From an uncultured SAR86 cluster bacterium (GTDB lineage Bacteria; Pseudomonadota; Gammaproteobacteria; Magnimaribacterales; AG-339-G14): 38,320 bases of DNA. Both the position numbers and the translations under genes were made by a program. Below are positions 16,602 through 24,563 of the stretch, piece by piece. Position 1 is the first letter of the stretch. Every line of letters starts with the position of its first letter. Under the pieces are notes generated by a model that ran no database searches, had not been told where the DNA came from, and worked only from the letters and a program-made list of their open reading frames with translations. The stretch is from positions 1 through 38,320 of the forward strand of contig CACNYO010000009.1 of NCBI GenBank assembly GCA_902624765.1, written 5' to 3'.

Positions 16602-18238
16602 ATCCTCAGCACAAAACAGGATTTATTGTCTTTGCTTTGGCGTTGGTTCTGATTGGTTTGAATTATTTAGATCCTGTAATTGTTCTAAATAACTTTATTT
16701 TTATTGGTCTAAATAGTGCGGGAGCTTTTATAAATCAATCAGCTCTCACTTTTCTTACCGAATTTGGTAATGCAGCCGTACTGATGATTGCATCAGTAAT
16801 CCCAATATATTACTCAAGAAAATTTTTCAGGTTAATCATCTCATCTACACTGATTGGAATCTTGTTCTCAAGGGGATTAAAAATTTTACTGGATATTCCA
16901 AGACCAGGAGCAATCCTGCCAAGAGAAGAATTTTTTGTTGTTGAGCCTCTTTTGACCTCTCAATCCGTGCCTTCCGGACATGCATTTAGTCTCTTTTTAT
17001 TTTTCTCTTGTTTGGTTGTCTCAGGCATGATTAAAAAAAATTATTTTGTACTGTTAATTTTCGCCTTTTCACTTATTGCTTTTACAAGGATCTTAGTTGG
17101 AGCTCACTGGCCAATGGATATTCTGATCGGGGCTTCTTTGGGTTTTAGCTTGCCTTTACTCTTAGCTTCATCGACAAACAGATCGTCAAAAATTTTGGAT
17201 ACTTTATATTCGGTATTTTTCATTATTTTATTAAGCATCGCACTTTACACAATTCTCATTGGCAATTTTTCTACCTATGATTTTGCAAATGAAATCGGTT
17301 GGTTATACATTCTTATTTTCTTGGGTCCCCTTTTATTTCTTAATTTACTGAAGATAGAGAACATTTTTAGTTTTGCTTTGGACTATTTCACCAAAATTAA
17401 GGTATCTCAGAGTAATTTTTTTAAAATCTTTATGCCTTTGCTTATTTCTTCCACATTCATATATTTAATCTATCAATATGGATCTTTTAGTTCCTTTCTT
17501 TTTATGACAGAAAATTTGGATTTTCTCCTAGTATCTATTGCATTAGGTCTTTTGGTTTTAAGCCTATTGATAAGGGCTGTTCGAATTAGAAGATTTTTTA
17601 AAAAGGAAACAAAGAGTCTAGGAGTTATGCGAATCACTTTCTTGCATAACTTTTTAAATAATTTCTTACCTATGCGAATTGGAGAATTTTCTTTTCCTTT
17701 GCTTTTGAGAGAATCTTATGGAATCGATAATAAGATATCCCTCAGGGCACTTTTTATTTTCAGGATCACAGATCTTCTATCAATCATTTTCTTGTCTTTA
17801 TTTGTCTTTCTTAGTTTTTACTATTCTTTAATGCTTAACTTTTTAATTTTAGTTGCTTGGTACTTGGGAGTAAGCTATTTATTGCAAGAAAGAGATATTA
17901 AAAAAAATCTTTTTGAAAAAATTGAAATTTTGATTTTGTCTTTGCTAGCTTGGTGCATAAAAATATTTGCACTCACTTATCTTCTGTTATCTTTGATTTC
18001 AGTAAGCTTAGAAAGTTCTTTCGTTGCCGTCATTTTTGGTGAATTAACATCAATCCTACCCATCCATGGCTTTGCAGGAACGGGGACATATGAGGGAGGT
18101 ATTATATTTGGACTAAATTCTTTTGATAAAAATATTAATATCGATTCAATGATCAGCGCTTCTTTATTGGTCCACTTTACTGTTCTTTTATATAGTCTTA
18201 TCCTTGCAATTGTTTCAACATTCATTAAGAAGACATGA
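16598..18238 (+). CDS. PAP2 phosphatase fused to flippase-like (LPG synthase TM) domain
   Basis: The 546-aa integral membrane protein joins two domains. Residues about 1-190 form a PAP2 phosphatase with all three motifs intact: K95-x6-R102-P103, PSGH (125-128) and R164-x5-H170-x3-D174. Residues about 200-290 are extra membrane helices. Residues about 300-546 match the lysylphosphatidylglycerol-synthase TM/flippase-like family, with RAVRIRRFF, NNFLPMRIGEFSFPLLLRE and the late glycine-rich PIHGFAGTGTYEGG. The PAP2 part should dephosphorylate a polyprenyl pyrophosphate or phospholipid; the second part may move a lipid-linked substrate. The start is GTG 16598 overlapping the previous stop, and the 3' end overlaps the next gene by 4 nt. 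Confidence 0.83.
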   Translation: MNPQHKTGFIVFALALVLIGLNYLDPVIVLNNFIFIGLNSAGAFINQSALTFLTEFGNAAVLMIASVIPIYYSRKFFRLIISSTLIGILFSRGLKILLDIPRPGAILPREEFFVVEPLLTSQSVPSGHAFSLFLFFSCLVVSGMIKKNYFVLLIFAFSLIAFTRILVGAHWPMDILIGASLGFSLPLLLASSTNRSSKILDTLYSVFFIILLSIALYTILIGNFSTYDFANEIGWLYILIFLGPLLFLNLLKIENIFSFALDYFTKIKVSQSNFFKIFMPLLISSTFIYLIYQYGSFSSFLFMTENLDFLLVSIALGLLVLSLLIRAVRIRRFFKKETKSLGVMRITFLHNFLNNFLPMRIGEFSFPLLLRESYGIDNKISLRALFIFRITDLLSIIFLSLFVFLSFYYSLMLNFLILVAWYLGVSYLLQERDIKKNLFEKIEILILSLLAWCIKIFALTYLLLSLISVSLESSFVAVIFGELTSILPIHGFAGTGTYEGGIIFGLNSFDKNINIDSMISASLLVHFTVLLYSLILAIVSTFIKKT

Positions 18239-19185
18239 AAATTTATTTAAGCATTGTTGTTCCTGTTTACAACGAGGAAGAAAATATAAAGCCTCTCGTC
18301 GAAGAGATTTATCAATCGATGGAATCTCTAGACAAAGAATGGGAATTACTCATTGTTGATGATTCAAGCAAAGATAATACTGGAGATATATGTGAATCAA
18401 TTGCCAAAGTAAAAAAAGAAGTCAGGTACCTGCAGTTGGGAAGGAATTCAGGTCAAACAGCTGCTATGCAAGCAGGTTTTGACCATGTGCAAGGAAAATA
18501 CATAGCAACTTTGGACGGCGATCTTCAAAACGATCCGAAGGATATTTTAAGACTCCTGAATAGGCTAAAAGAAGAAAAGCTAGATTTAATTGTTGGATGG
18601 AGAAAAGATAGAAAAGATCCCTTTCTTAGAAGTCTCATATCAAAGATGGCAAATTCTTTAATTGGCTGGTCAACTGATATTAAGCTCCATGATTACGGAT
18701 GTAGCTTAAAGGTCTACAGAAATAAAACCCTCAAAGCTGTTCAATTGTACGGCGAAATGCACCGGTTAATTCCTGCTTGGATGAGTCTCTATACCGATAA
18801 GGCCAGGATAAGCGAAGATGAAGTAAATCATAGACCCAGAATTGCTGGCGAGAGCAAATATGGGTTTGGAAGAATTGCTAGGGTGCCTTTAGATTTATTT
18901 TCAATTATATTTTTCCAAAGATTTTTATCTAAACCAGCTCACTTTTTTGGTTTTCCTGGTTTAGTTTTTTTGGTTATTGGAATAATTATCTTATTTGCAT
19001 TAAGTGCCCAAAAAATTATGCTTGGCATAGACTTAGGCGACAGACCTCTTTTTTACGGCGGAATACTTTCTGTTGTGTTTGGAACCCAGCTTTTAACAAC
19101 CGGTTTATTGGCTGAAGTGGTCGTCAGAATTTACTTTTCGAATAAAAACCGTCCTTATGTGATTAGAAGGGATTCTGAGAATTAA
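18235..19185 (+). CDS. GT2 polyprenyl-phosphate glycosyltransferase (DPM1/ArnC/GtrB-like)
   Basis: The 316-aa protein has a cytoplasmic GT-A domain opening SIVVPVYNEEENI and IVDDSSKDNTGD. It has the donor/metal motif TLDGDLQNDP (92-101, D94-x-D96) and the family motif GWRKDRKDP. HRLIPAW, the amphipathic region GESKYGFGRI, and two C-terminal transmembrane segments (about 238-260 and 272-300) follow. Enzymes of this kind transfer a sugar from a nucleotide donor to dolichyl- or undecaprenyl-phosphate. The ATG overlaps the preceding stop (ATGA), so it belongs to the same operon as the GT-C and PAP2-flippase genes. The sugar is not predictable. Confidence 0.88.
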   Translation: MKIYLSIVVPVYNEEENIKPLVEEIYQSMESLDKEWELLIVDDSSKDNTGDICESIAKVKKEVRYLQLGRNSGQTAAMQAGFDHVQGKYIATLDGDLQNDPKDILRLLNRLKEEKLDLIVGWRKDRKDPFLRSLISKMANSLIGWSTDIKLHDYGCSLKVYRNKTLKAVQLYGEMHRLIPAWMSLYTDKARISEDEVNHRPRIAGESKYGFGRIARVPLDLFSIIFFQRFLSKPAHFFGFPGLVFLVIGIIILFALSAQKIMLGIDLGDRPLFYGGILSVVFGTQLLTTGLLAEVVVRIYFSNKNRPYVIRRDSEN

Positions 19186-19237
19186 TTTAACTTTATTTAT
19201 TGATAATAGCTTGCTAAGGTTGCATTCCATTTCATAT

Positions 19238-19314
<77 letters not shown>

Positions 19315-19473
19315 TTTTCACTTTTTAAATAGATCCTTTATAAGAGCTTTATCAAGATTTCTCAGTATGTAATTAATTTTTCTAATTCTTAATGACCACA
19401 TCGTGGAAGGTTAGTAGAGGAGGGGAAGTAGTAATATCCTATTATCAATCCTTTTGTAAATATAAAAAAATAT

Positions 19474-19503
19474 TTGACAACTATATTTGGGCCCAGTTAT
19501 TAT
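19474..19503 (+). promoter_or_regulatory. Sigma70-type promoter of the DGQHR gene
   Basis: A perfect -35 hexamer TTGACA (19474-19479) is followed after 18 nt by TATTAT (19498-19503). The next AT-rich step TATAAC at 19501-19506 would be an alternative -10 at a less favourable 21-nt spacing. This is among the closest matches to consensus in the window. It leads into a short leader with a strong Shine-Dalgarno (AGGAG, 19521-19525) before the ATG at 19532. Confidence 0.6.
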
Positions 19504-19531
19504 AACTATATATAACTTACAGGAGAAAAAA

Positions 19532-20794
19532 ATGAGTAATAAAATTGAATTTAATTTGATAAAGGTTCTGAATATTTTCGGTATTGATTTCTACAATGGT
19601 GCAATTTCAGTAGCAGATCTTTTGGAGATTATGGATGTAGCAGAATTTAATCCCTGGGAATCACCTTTGAAGGGATATCAGAGAAAGCTAAATGATGCCA
19701 AGGTAAATGCAATAGCAGAAAGAACAATATTAAATTTAGGAAGTCCTGAAGCCTTGGTAGATGCAATCAACCTAAATATCAGGGAAAAAGATGCTGTTGC
19801 TTATATCAAGCCCATTGATAAGAAAAATGACGGTTACGGTGGGTTTCATACTCTTACTTACATTCCGACATTAGGTAAGGCTTTCTTGGTGGATGGCCAA
19901 CACAGGGCAAAAGGATTACAGGCAGCTGTTAGCAAACTAAGAGATGACAAAAAATTTAATGAGATGAATCAATTACTTAATACTTATATAAATATATGTC
20001 TCACTCTGACAGAAGATATTTATAAAGAGGCTTATACATTTTATTTAATTAATCAATACGCTAAAAATGTTTCTCCTGAAGGAGCAACTAGGTTAATGCT
20101 TGAAGGTTTTGAGAATAATTCAATTGAATTTAAAAACGAAGTTACTAGTGAAAATACTAAAACAACAATTGATGATATTCATAGCGCCAAAATTGCCGAT
20201 ATGTTGTCTGCGAATTCTATTGTTTGGGCAAATAGAATTAAAGATTACAACGAAAAGGGAGCAGGGAAGGTTAGCGTAAGAGCAATGGCCATGATGATAA
20301 AACCCGTTTTTCTGGCTGTAACGAAAGCTCTTAAAGACAGTGGCTCAAAACAAGACCCTATTGACCTTACTTATGAGCTAATTGAGATTTATTGGAAAGC
20401 TATATCTAAAGTTTTTCCCGATATGTTCAATGAAATTAAAGGTAAGAATTTTGGAATAACTAAATCTTCGCAAGCTGAGGTAATGATGAAGGTTCTTAGG
20501 TATATTTTCTTAGTTCACAACACAGAATGGAAACAAAGAGGTTATACATTTGGAGATATTAAAAAAGATGAAAGCTGGATTAAAGTATTAACCACTCTTC
20601 AAAAGTTTAAAGACGAAAATGGTTCTCTTCCTCCTAGGAAAGTTACCGGTCAAGAATGTTGGACTATAGGTACTAGCGGATCTATGGGCAGATACACTAG
20701 TGCAAGTGCAAAGATAAATATTGCCAAGATTTTAGCTGAACATATAGAGAATGAGCTGAAAATATCTAGAAATAATCCTGGATCTTTAATTTGA
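19532..20794 (+). CDS. DGQHR-domain protein, DndB-like
   Basis: The 420-aa protein has the exact DGQHR pentapeptide at residues 121-125 (KAFLVDGQHRAKGLQAA). An upstream KGYQRKLNDAKVNAIAERT stretch (47-65) matches the 'rgYQR.l...rv.aIa.y' entry of the DGQHR/DndB family, a ParB/sulfiredoxin-like fold. DndB is a transcriptional regulator of DNA phosphorothioation clusters, but solitary DGQHR proteins exist and no dndCDE-like genes are visible here. The start at ATG 19532 is set by AGGAG 6 nt upstream; the open frame extends upstream through the promoter. It is monocistronic, lies 217 nt after tRNA-Ile and has its own promoter, features consistent with acquired DNA. The exact function is unknown. 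Confidence 0.68.
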   Translation: MSNKIEFNLIKVLNIFGIDFYNGAISVADLLEIMDVAEFNPWESPLKGYQRKLNDAKVNAIAERTILNLGSPEALVDAINLNIREKDAVAYIKPIDKKNDGYGGFHTLTYIPTLGKAFLVDGQHRAKGLQAAVSKLRDDKKFNEMNQLLNTYINICLTLTEDIYKEAYTFYLINQYAKNVSPEGATRLMLEGFENNSIEFKNEVTSENTKTTIDDIHSAKIADMLSANSIVWANRIKDYNEKGAGKVSVRAMAMMIKPVFLAVTKALKDSGSKQDPIDLTYELIEIYWKAISKVFPDMFNEIKGKNFGITKSSQAEVMMKVLRYIFLVHNTEWKQRGYTFGDIKKDESWIKVLTTLQKFKDENGSLPPRKVTGQECWTIGTSGSMGRYTSASAKINIAKILAEHIENELKISRNNPGSLI

Positions 20795-20799
20795 ATAGG

Positions 20800-20816
20800 G
20801 CTCTTAAGCAAAGAGC
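20800..20816 (+). terminator. Weak hairpin after the DGQHR gene
   Basis: GCTCTT (20800-20805) pairs with AAGAGC (20811-20816) around a 5-nt AAGCA loop, beginning 6 nt after the DGQHR stop. No U-tract follows (ATAAATTATG), so it may only be a 3'-end stabiliser or a poor terminator. Confidence 0.3.
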
Positions 20817-20858
20817 ATAAATTATGAAAATAGAGCTTATTAATTAACTCTGATTCTT

Positions 20859-20887
20859 TTGACATAAAAACTGTCATAATTTATATT
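20859..20887 (+). promoter_or_regulatory. Sigma70-type promoter with inverted repeat upstream of sulfatase
   Basis: TTGACA (20859-20864) and TATATT (20882-20887) are separated by exactly 17 nt, and the sulfatase ATG follows 22 nt later. An inverted repeat TGACA-N7-TGTCA (20860-20864 and 20872-20876) overlaps the -35 element and spacer, where a dimeric regulator could act as an operator-bound repressor. Confidence 0.55.
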
Positions 20888-20909
20888 TTCCTGACACCAT
20901 CATTGAATA

Positions 20910-22556
20910 ATGCTTAGGAAAACTCTAATCACTTTTGGTCTTCTCGCCATATTAGGCATCACAGCCTGGGAATTTAAAATAAATATACTTATTTGGTCTA
21001 TACCGAAGCTGTCGGCTATTTTTATGCCAGTTCAAGATAATATTCCAACCACTTGGACAGAGGGACCTGAAATTCCTATACAGGATAATCGTCCTAATAT
21101 TATTTTAATTTTGGCTGATGATATGGGATACAACGACATCTCTGCCCATAACGGCGGGGCAGCAGACGGGTCTTTGATAACACCCCATATAGATTCGCTA
21201 GCAGAAAACGGCATCCTCTTTTCAAGAGGATATGCTGCCAATGCTACTTGTGCACCTTCAAGAGCATCCATCATGACAGGGAAATACCCTACAAAATTTG
21301 GATATGAATTTACTCCCGTACCGGCAACAGGAAGATTAATTATGCGATGGCTTGCTGCAGAAGATGACTCAGAACTCAGAGCCAGAGTTGATAGAGAAGT
21401 AGCGACTCGACTACCTCCTCTATGGGAGCAAGGAATGCCAACTGAGCAAGTAACAATTGCAGAGGTTCTTCGTGATGCAGGATACTACACAGCACACATA
21501 GGAAAATGGCATCTTGGCCAAGCTAATGGCATGGATGCACAAAGCCAAGGTTTTAAAGATTCTTTATCTTTGGTGGGGCCTTTGTATGCTCCAGAGGATG
21601 ATCCAGACATAGTAAATGCTAAGTTCGATACCGCAATCGATAGGATGATTTGGGGTATTGGACAGTATTCAGCAATGTTTAACGGAGGCGATTTTTTTGC
21701 TCCAGATAAATATGTCACCGATTACTACACCGATGAAGCTTTGAAGGTTATTGAAAAAAATAAAAACAGACCTTTCTTTTTATATTTAAGTCACTGGGCT
21801 GTTCATAATCCCTTGCAGGCATTGAGAAGTGATGTACAGAACATGAGTCACATGCAAGGACATAATTTACAGGTTTATTCAGGAATGATTGCCGCGCTTG
21901 ATCGAAGCGTAGGGAAAGTTATTGCAAAACTCAAAGAGCTCGAAATCTATGGCAAAACTTTAATTATTTTTACTAGCGATAACGGTGGAGCCGATTATAT
22001 TGAGTTAGAGGATATTAATAAGCCTTACAGAGGTTGGAAGATAAGCTTCTTTGAAGGCGGAATAAGAGTTCCTTATATTGTCAGCTGGCCTGATAAGATA
22101 AATCCTGGTCAAAAATCTAATAGTGCTGTTCATCACTTTGATATTTTTTCTACGATTGCATCTGCTGCGGGCATTGAATCTTCAGAATTAAATGATTTAG
22201 ATGGTGTTAATCTTCTACCTTATATCAATAAAGAAATATCCACTGAACCGCATAAAACGCTTTTTTGGCGCTCAGGAAATCATCAATCTGTATTACATGA
22301 AAATTGGAAATACATAGTCAGTAAACAAGAAAATTTTCACTGGCTTTTTAACACTTCTGTTGATCCAACCGAAAAGAACAATCTTATTGAATCTCATCCT
22401 GAAAAAGCACAACTTCTAAAAAGTTTACTGGCTGAATTTAATTCGGAGCAAGCTGATCCAGTTGTGCCATCAGCATTTGAAGTTCCAATCCTCATAGATA
22501 AATACGATGGACAAAAATATGAGGAAGGAGACGACTATATTTATTGGTCAAACTAA
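20910..22556 (+). CDS. Sulfatase (formylglycine-dependent, arylsulfatase family S1)
   Basis: The 548-aa protein has an N-terminal hydrophobic segment (about 5-22) that is either an uncleaved anchor or a signal peptide. The alkaline-phosphatase-fold sulfatase domain shows metal ligands D70-D71 (LILADDMGYND) and the modification motif CAPSRASIMTGKYP with C114 as the future formylglycine. K199 and H201 (GKWHLG) and the late TSDNGG metal site are also present. All catalytic positions I can check are present, so it should be active if a formylglycine-generating enzyme is encoded elsewhere. It would remove sulfate esters from a polysaccharide or small aryl/alkyl substrate outside the cytoplasm. The DUF3604 gene starts 7 nt after its stop. 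Confidence 0.92.
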   Translation: MLRKTLITFGLLAILGITAWEFKINILIWSIPKLSAIFMPVQDNIPTTWTEGPEIPIQDNRPNIILILADDMGYNDISAHNGGAADGSLITPHIDSLAENGILFSRGYAANATCAPSRASIMTGKYPTKFGYEFTPVPATGRLIMRWLAAEDDSELRARVDREVATRLPPLWEQGMPTEQVTIAEVLRDAGYYTAHIGKWHLGQANGMDAQSQGFKDSLSLVGPLYAPEDDPDIVNAKFDTAIDRMIWGIGQYSAMFNGGDFFAPDKYVTDYYTDEALKVIEKNKNRPFFLYLSHWAVHNPLQALRSDVQNMSHMQGHNLQVYSGMIAALDRSVGKVIAKLKELEIYGKTLIIFTSDNGGADYIELEDINKPYRGWKISFFEGGIRVPYIVSWPDKINPGQKSNSAVHHFDIFSTIASAAGIESSELNDLDGVNLLPYINKEISTEPHKTLFWRSGNHQSVLHENWKYIVSKQENFHWLFNTSVDPTEKNNLIESHPEKAQLLKSLLAEFNSEQADPVVPSAFEVPILIDKYDGQKYEEGDDYIYWSN

Positions 22557-22563
22557 AAATTAA

Positions 22564-24558
22564 ATGAGTATTTTAAAAAAATCTTTTTTTTGGATTGCAG
22601 GAATTACTCTTATCCTAATTTTAATCATCTTTATTTCTTATCAGTACCAAGAGAGACAAACAAAAAAATCAGTTGAAAAAATAGATGATATTTTCTCAAA
22701 ACAAAAATCATCCATGAAGTATGAGACTGATGAGAGACGAGAGAAAAACCCAGATAAAAATGCCTATTTTGGGGATCTACACGTTCACACGGCTAATTCT
22801 TTTGATTCTTATACATTCGGCAATATTAATTCTCCAGATGATGCATATCGTTATGCTCGAGGAGCTGCTTTACCCCATCCATCCGGATATCAGATCCAGC
22901 TCAAAAGACCTTTAGATTTTTATGCGGTGACTGATCACGGGATATTTTTGGGAGTGATGAAATCTGCAAGTGACGAAAATTCTTTTTTGTCTAAATATGA
23001 TTGGGTGAAACCATTACATAATTTAAATGATTCAGCGGGTGCAGGCATATTTGAGGTCATCAGAAGATCTAACCTCTTTAGACCTTTCGCACAGAGGCTC
23101 GCAGAGGAGGGAAGACTGGCCAATGATCTTACCAATGAATTAAATAAGATTTCCAGCAGTGTTTGGCAGGATATTATTCGTGCTGCTGATAGAGCCTATG
23201 AACCAGGAGTTTTGACTACTTTTGCTGGTTACGAATACTCGGCAGGTAGCGGAGCAGACCTTACAACACTTCATAGAAACGTTATTTTCAAGGATACTAA
23301 AAATTTACCATTAATGCCCTTTAGCAGAGTAGATAGTCCAAATCCAGAAAAGTTATGGGATTGGATGGATTCTCTTAGAAATAATGGAGTTGAGAGCATG
23401 GCCATACCACATAATTCTAATCTCTCTGGAGGCTTAATGTTTATGCTAGATGATTTTAATGGCGCTCCAATAGATGAATCTTATAGCAGAAAGAGAATAA
23501 GTAATGAGCCTGTTGTTGAAATAACTCAGGTAAAAGCTACTTCAGAGACGAACTCCTTCTTGTCAAAAAATGATGAGTGGGCTGATTTTGAAATTGAAAA
23601 TACAGCAGATAATGATGAAGGGAGTTATACAAGAAGTGCCTTGTTAAGAGGCATGGCTCTGAAAAACAAAAGTGGCGTCAATCCATATAAATTTGGCTTT
23701 ATTGGGTCAACTGATACTCATGTATCTGCATCATCGTTCGAAGAAGATAGATACTTTTCAAAAATAGGCATTCTCGATGGAACTCCTGAACTCAGGGGAT
23801 CTATTCCTTTCAATAAGACTTATGGATCCGTATTGAAAGTCCTAAGGCCAAATTTAATTGCAGAGGTTGATGGAAAAGATTATTTCGCAGGCAGCAATAG
23901 GCTCATTAGCTGGAGCGCTTCCGGCCTTGCAGGTGTATGGGCTGAAGAGAATACAAGAGAGTCAATTTTTAATGCATTTAAAAGAAAGGAAACTTTTGCA
24001 ACTAGCGGACCAAGAATAAAAATTAGATTTTTTGCTGGATATGACATTGAGAGTGCATTCAGCAAAGAAAATACCATCGCCTACCTTTATAAAACAGCAT
24101 CGACAATGGGAGGAAGCCTCAAAACTAAAAAGAACAAATCTCCTACTTTTCTTGTGTGGGCGATGGCTGATGCCCAAGGTACAAATTTACAGAGAGTACA
24201 AATTATCAAGGGTTGGCTCGATAATGGAGAATCTAAAGAGAAAGTCTTTGATGCGACCTGTAGCGATGGATTAGAAGTAGACAAATCATCTCAAAGGTGT
24301 CCTGACAATGGTGCAAAAGTTAATTTGAATGATTGCTCTATATCCAAAAATAAGGGCTCTAAGGAACTAAAAACTTTATGGAAAGATCCAGAATTTCTTG
24401 AAGATCAAGAAGCCTTTTATTACGTCAGAGTTTTAGAAAATCCAGTATGCAGATGGTCTACTTGGGACGCTATTAGAAGTAATCAACTTCCTAGATCGGA
24501 TGTAAAATCAACCATTCAAGAAAGAGCTTGGTCTTCACCAATCTGGATAAGGAACTAA
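22564..24558 (+). CDS. DUF3604 family protein (PHP-like, membrane anchored)
   Basis: The 664-aa protein has an N-terminal transmembrane segment (about 7-27) and a linker. A large DUF3604 domain then opens AYFGDLHVHTANSFDSY (H73, H75), with FYAVTDHG (D124-H125) and later FIGSTDTH. These histidine and aspartate motifs resemble metal-dependent PHP/amidohydrolase active sites, so hydrolase activity is plausible but not shown. Cysteines in CSDGLEVDK, RCPDNG and NDCS near the end may form disulfides in the periplasm. DUF3604 genes often accompany sulfatases in marine bacteria, and this one is 7 nt downstream of one, so they likely act on the same substrate. Confidence 0.85.
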   Translation: MSILKKSFFWIAGITLILILIIFISYQYQERQTKKSVEKIDDIFSKQKSSMKYETDERREKNPDKNAYFGDLHVHTANSFDSYTFGNINSPDDAYRYARGAALPHPSGYQIQLKRPLDFYAVTDHGIFLGVMKSASDENSFLSKYDWVKPLHNLNDSAGAGIFEVIRRSNLFRPFAQRLAEEGRLANDLTNELNKISSSVWQDIIRAADRAYEPGVLTTFAGYEYSAGSGADLTTLHRNVIFKDTKNLPLMPFSRVDSPNPEKLWDWMDSLRNNGVESMAIPHNSNLSGGLMFMLDDFNGAPIDESYSRKRISNEPVVEITQVKATSETNSFLSKNDEWADFEIENTADNDEGSYTRSALLRGMALKNKSGVNPYKFGFIGSTDTHVSASSFEEDRYFSKIGILDGTPELRGSIPFNKTYGSVLKVLRPNLIAEVDGKDYFAGSNRLISWSASGLAGVWAEENTRESIFNAFKRKETFATSGPRIKIRFFAGYDIESAFSKENTIAYLYKTASTMGGSLKTKKNKSPTFLVWAMADAQGTNLQRVQIIKGWLDNGESKEKVFDATCSDGLEVDKSSQRCPDNGAKVNLNDCSISKNKGSKELKTLWKDPEFLEDQEAFYYVRVLENPVCRWSTWDAIRSNQLPRSDVKSTIQERAWSSPIWIRN

Positions 24559-24563
24559 AAATT

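Noticed and set aside
19392-19505. Small 37-codon open frame between tRNA-Ile and the DGQHR gene
   Set aside because: No ribosome binding site, no recognisable similarity, and it runs through the promoter of the next gene; best treated as chance.
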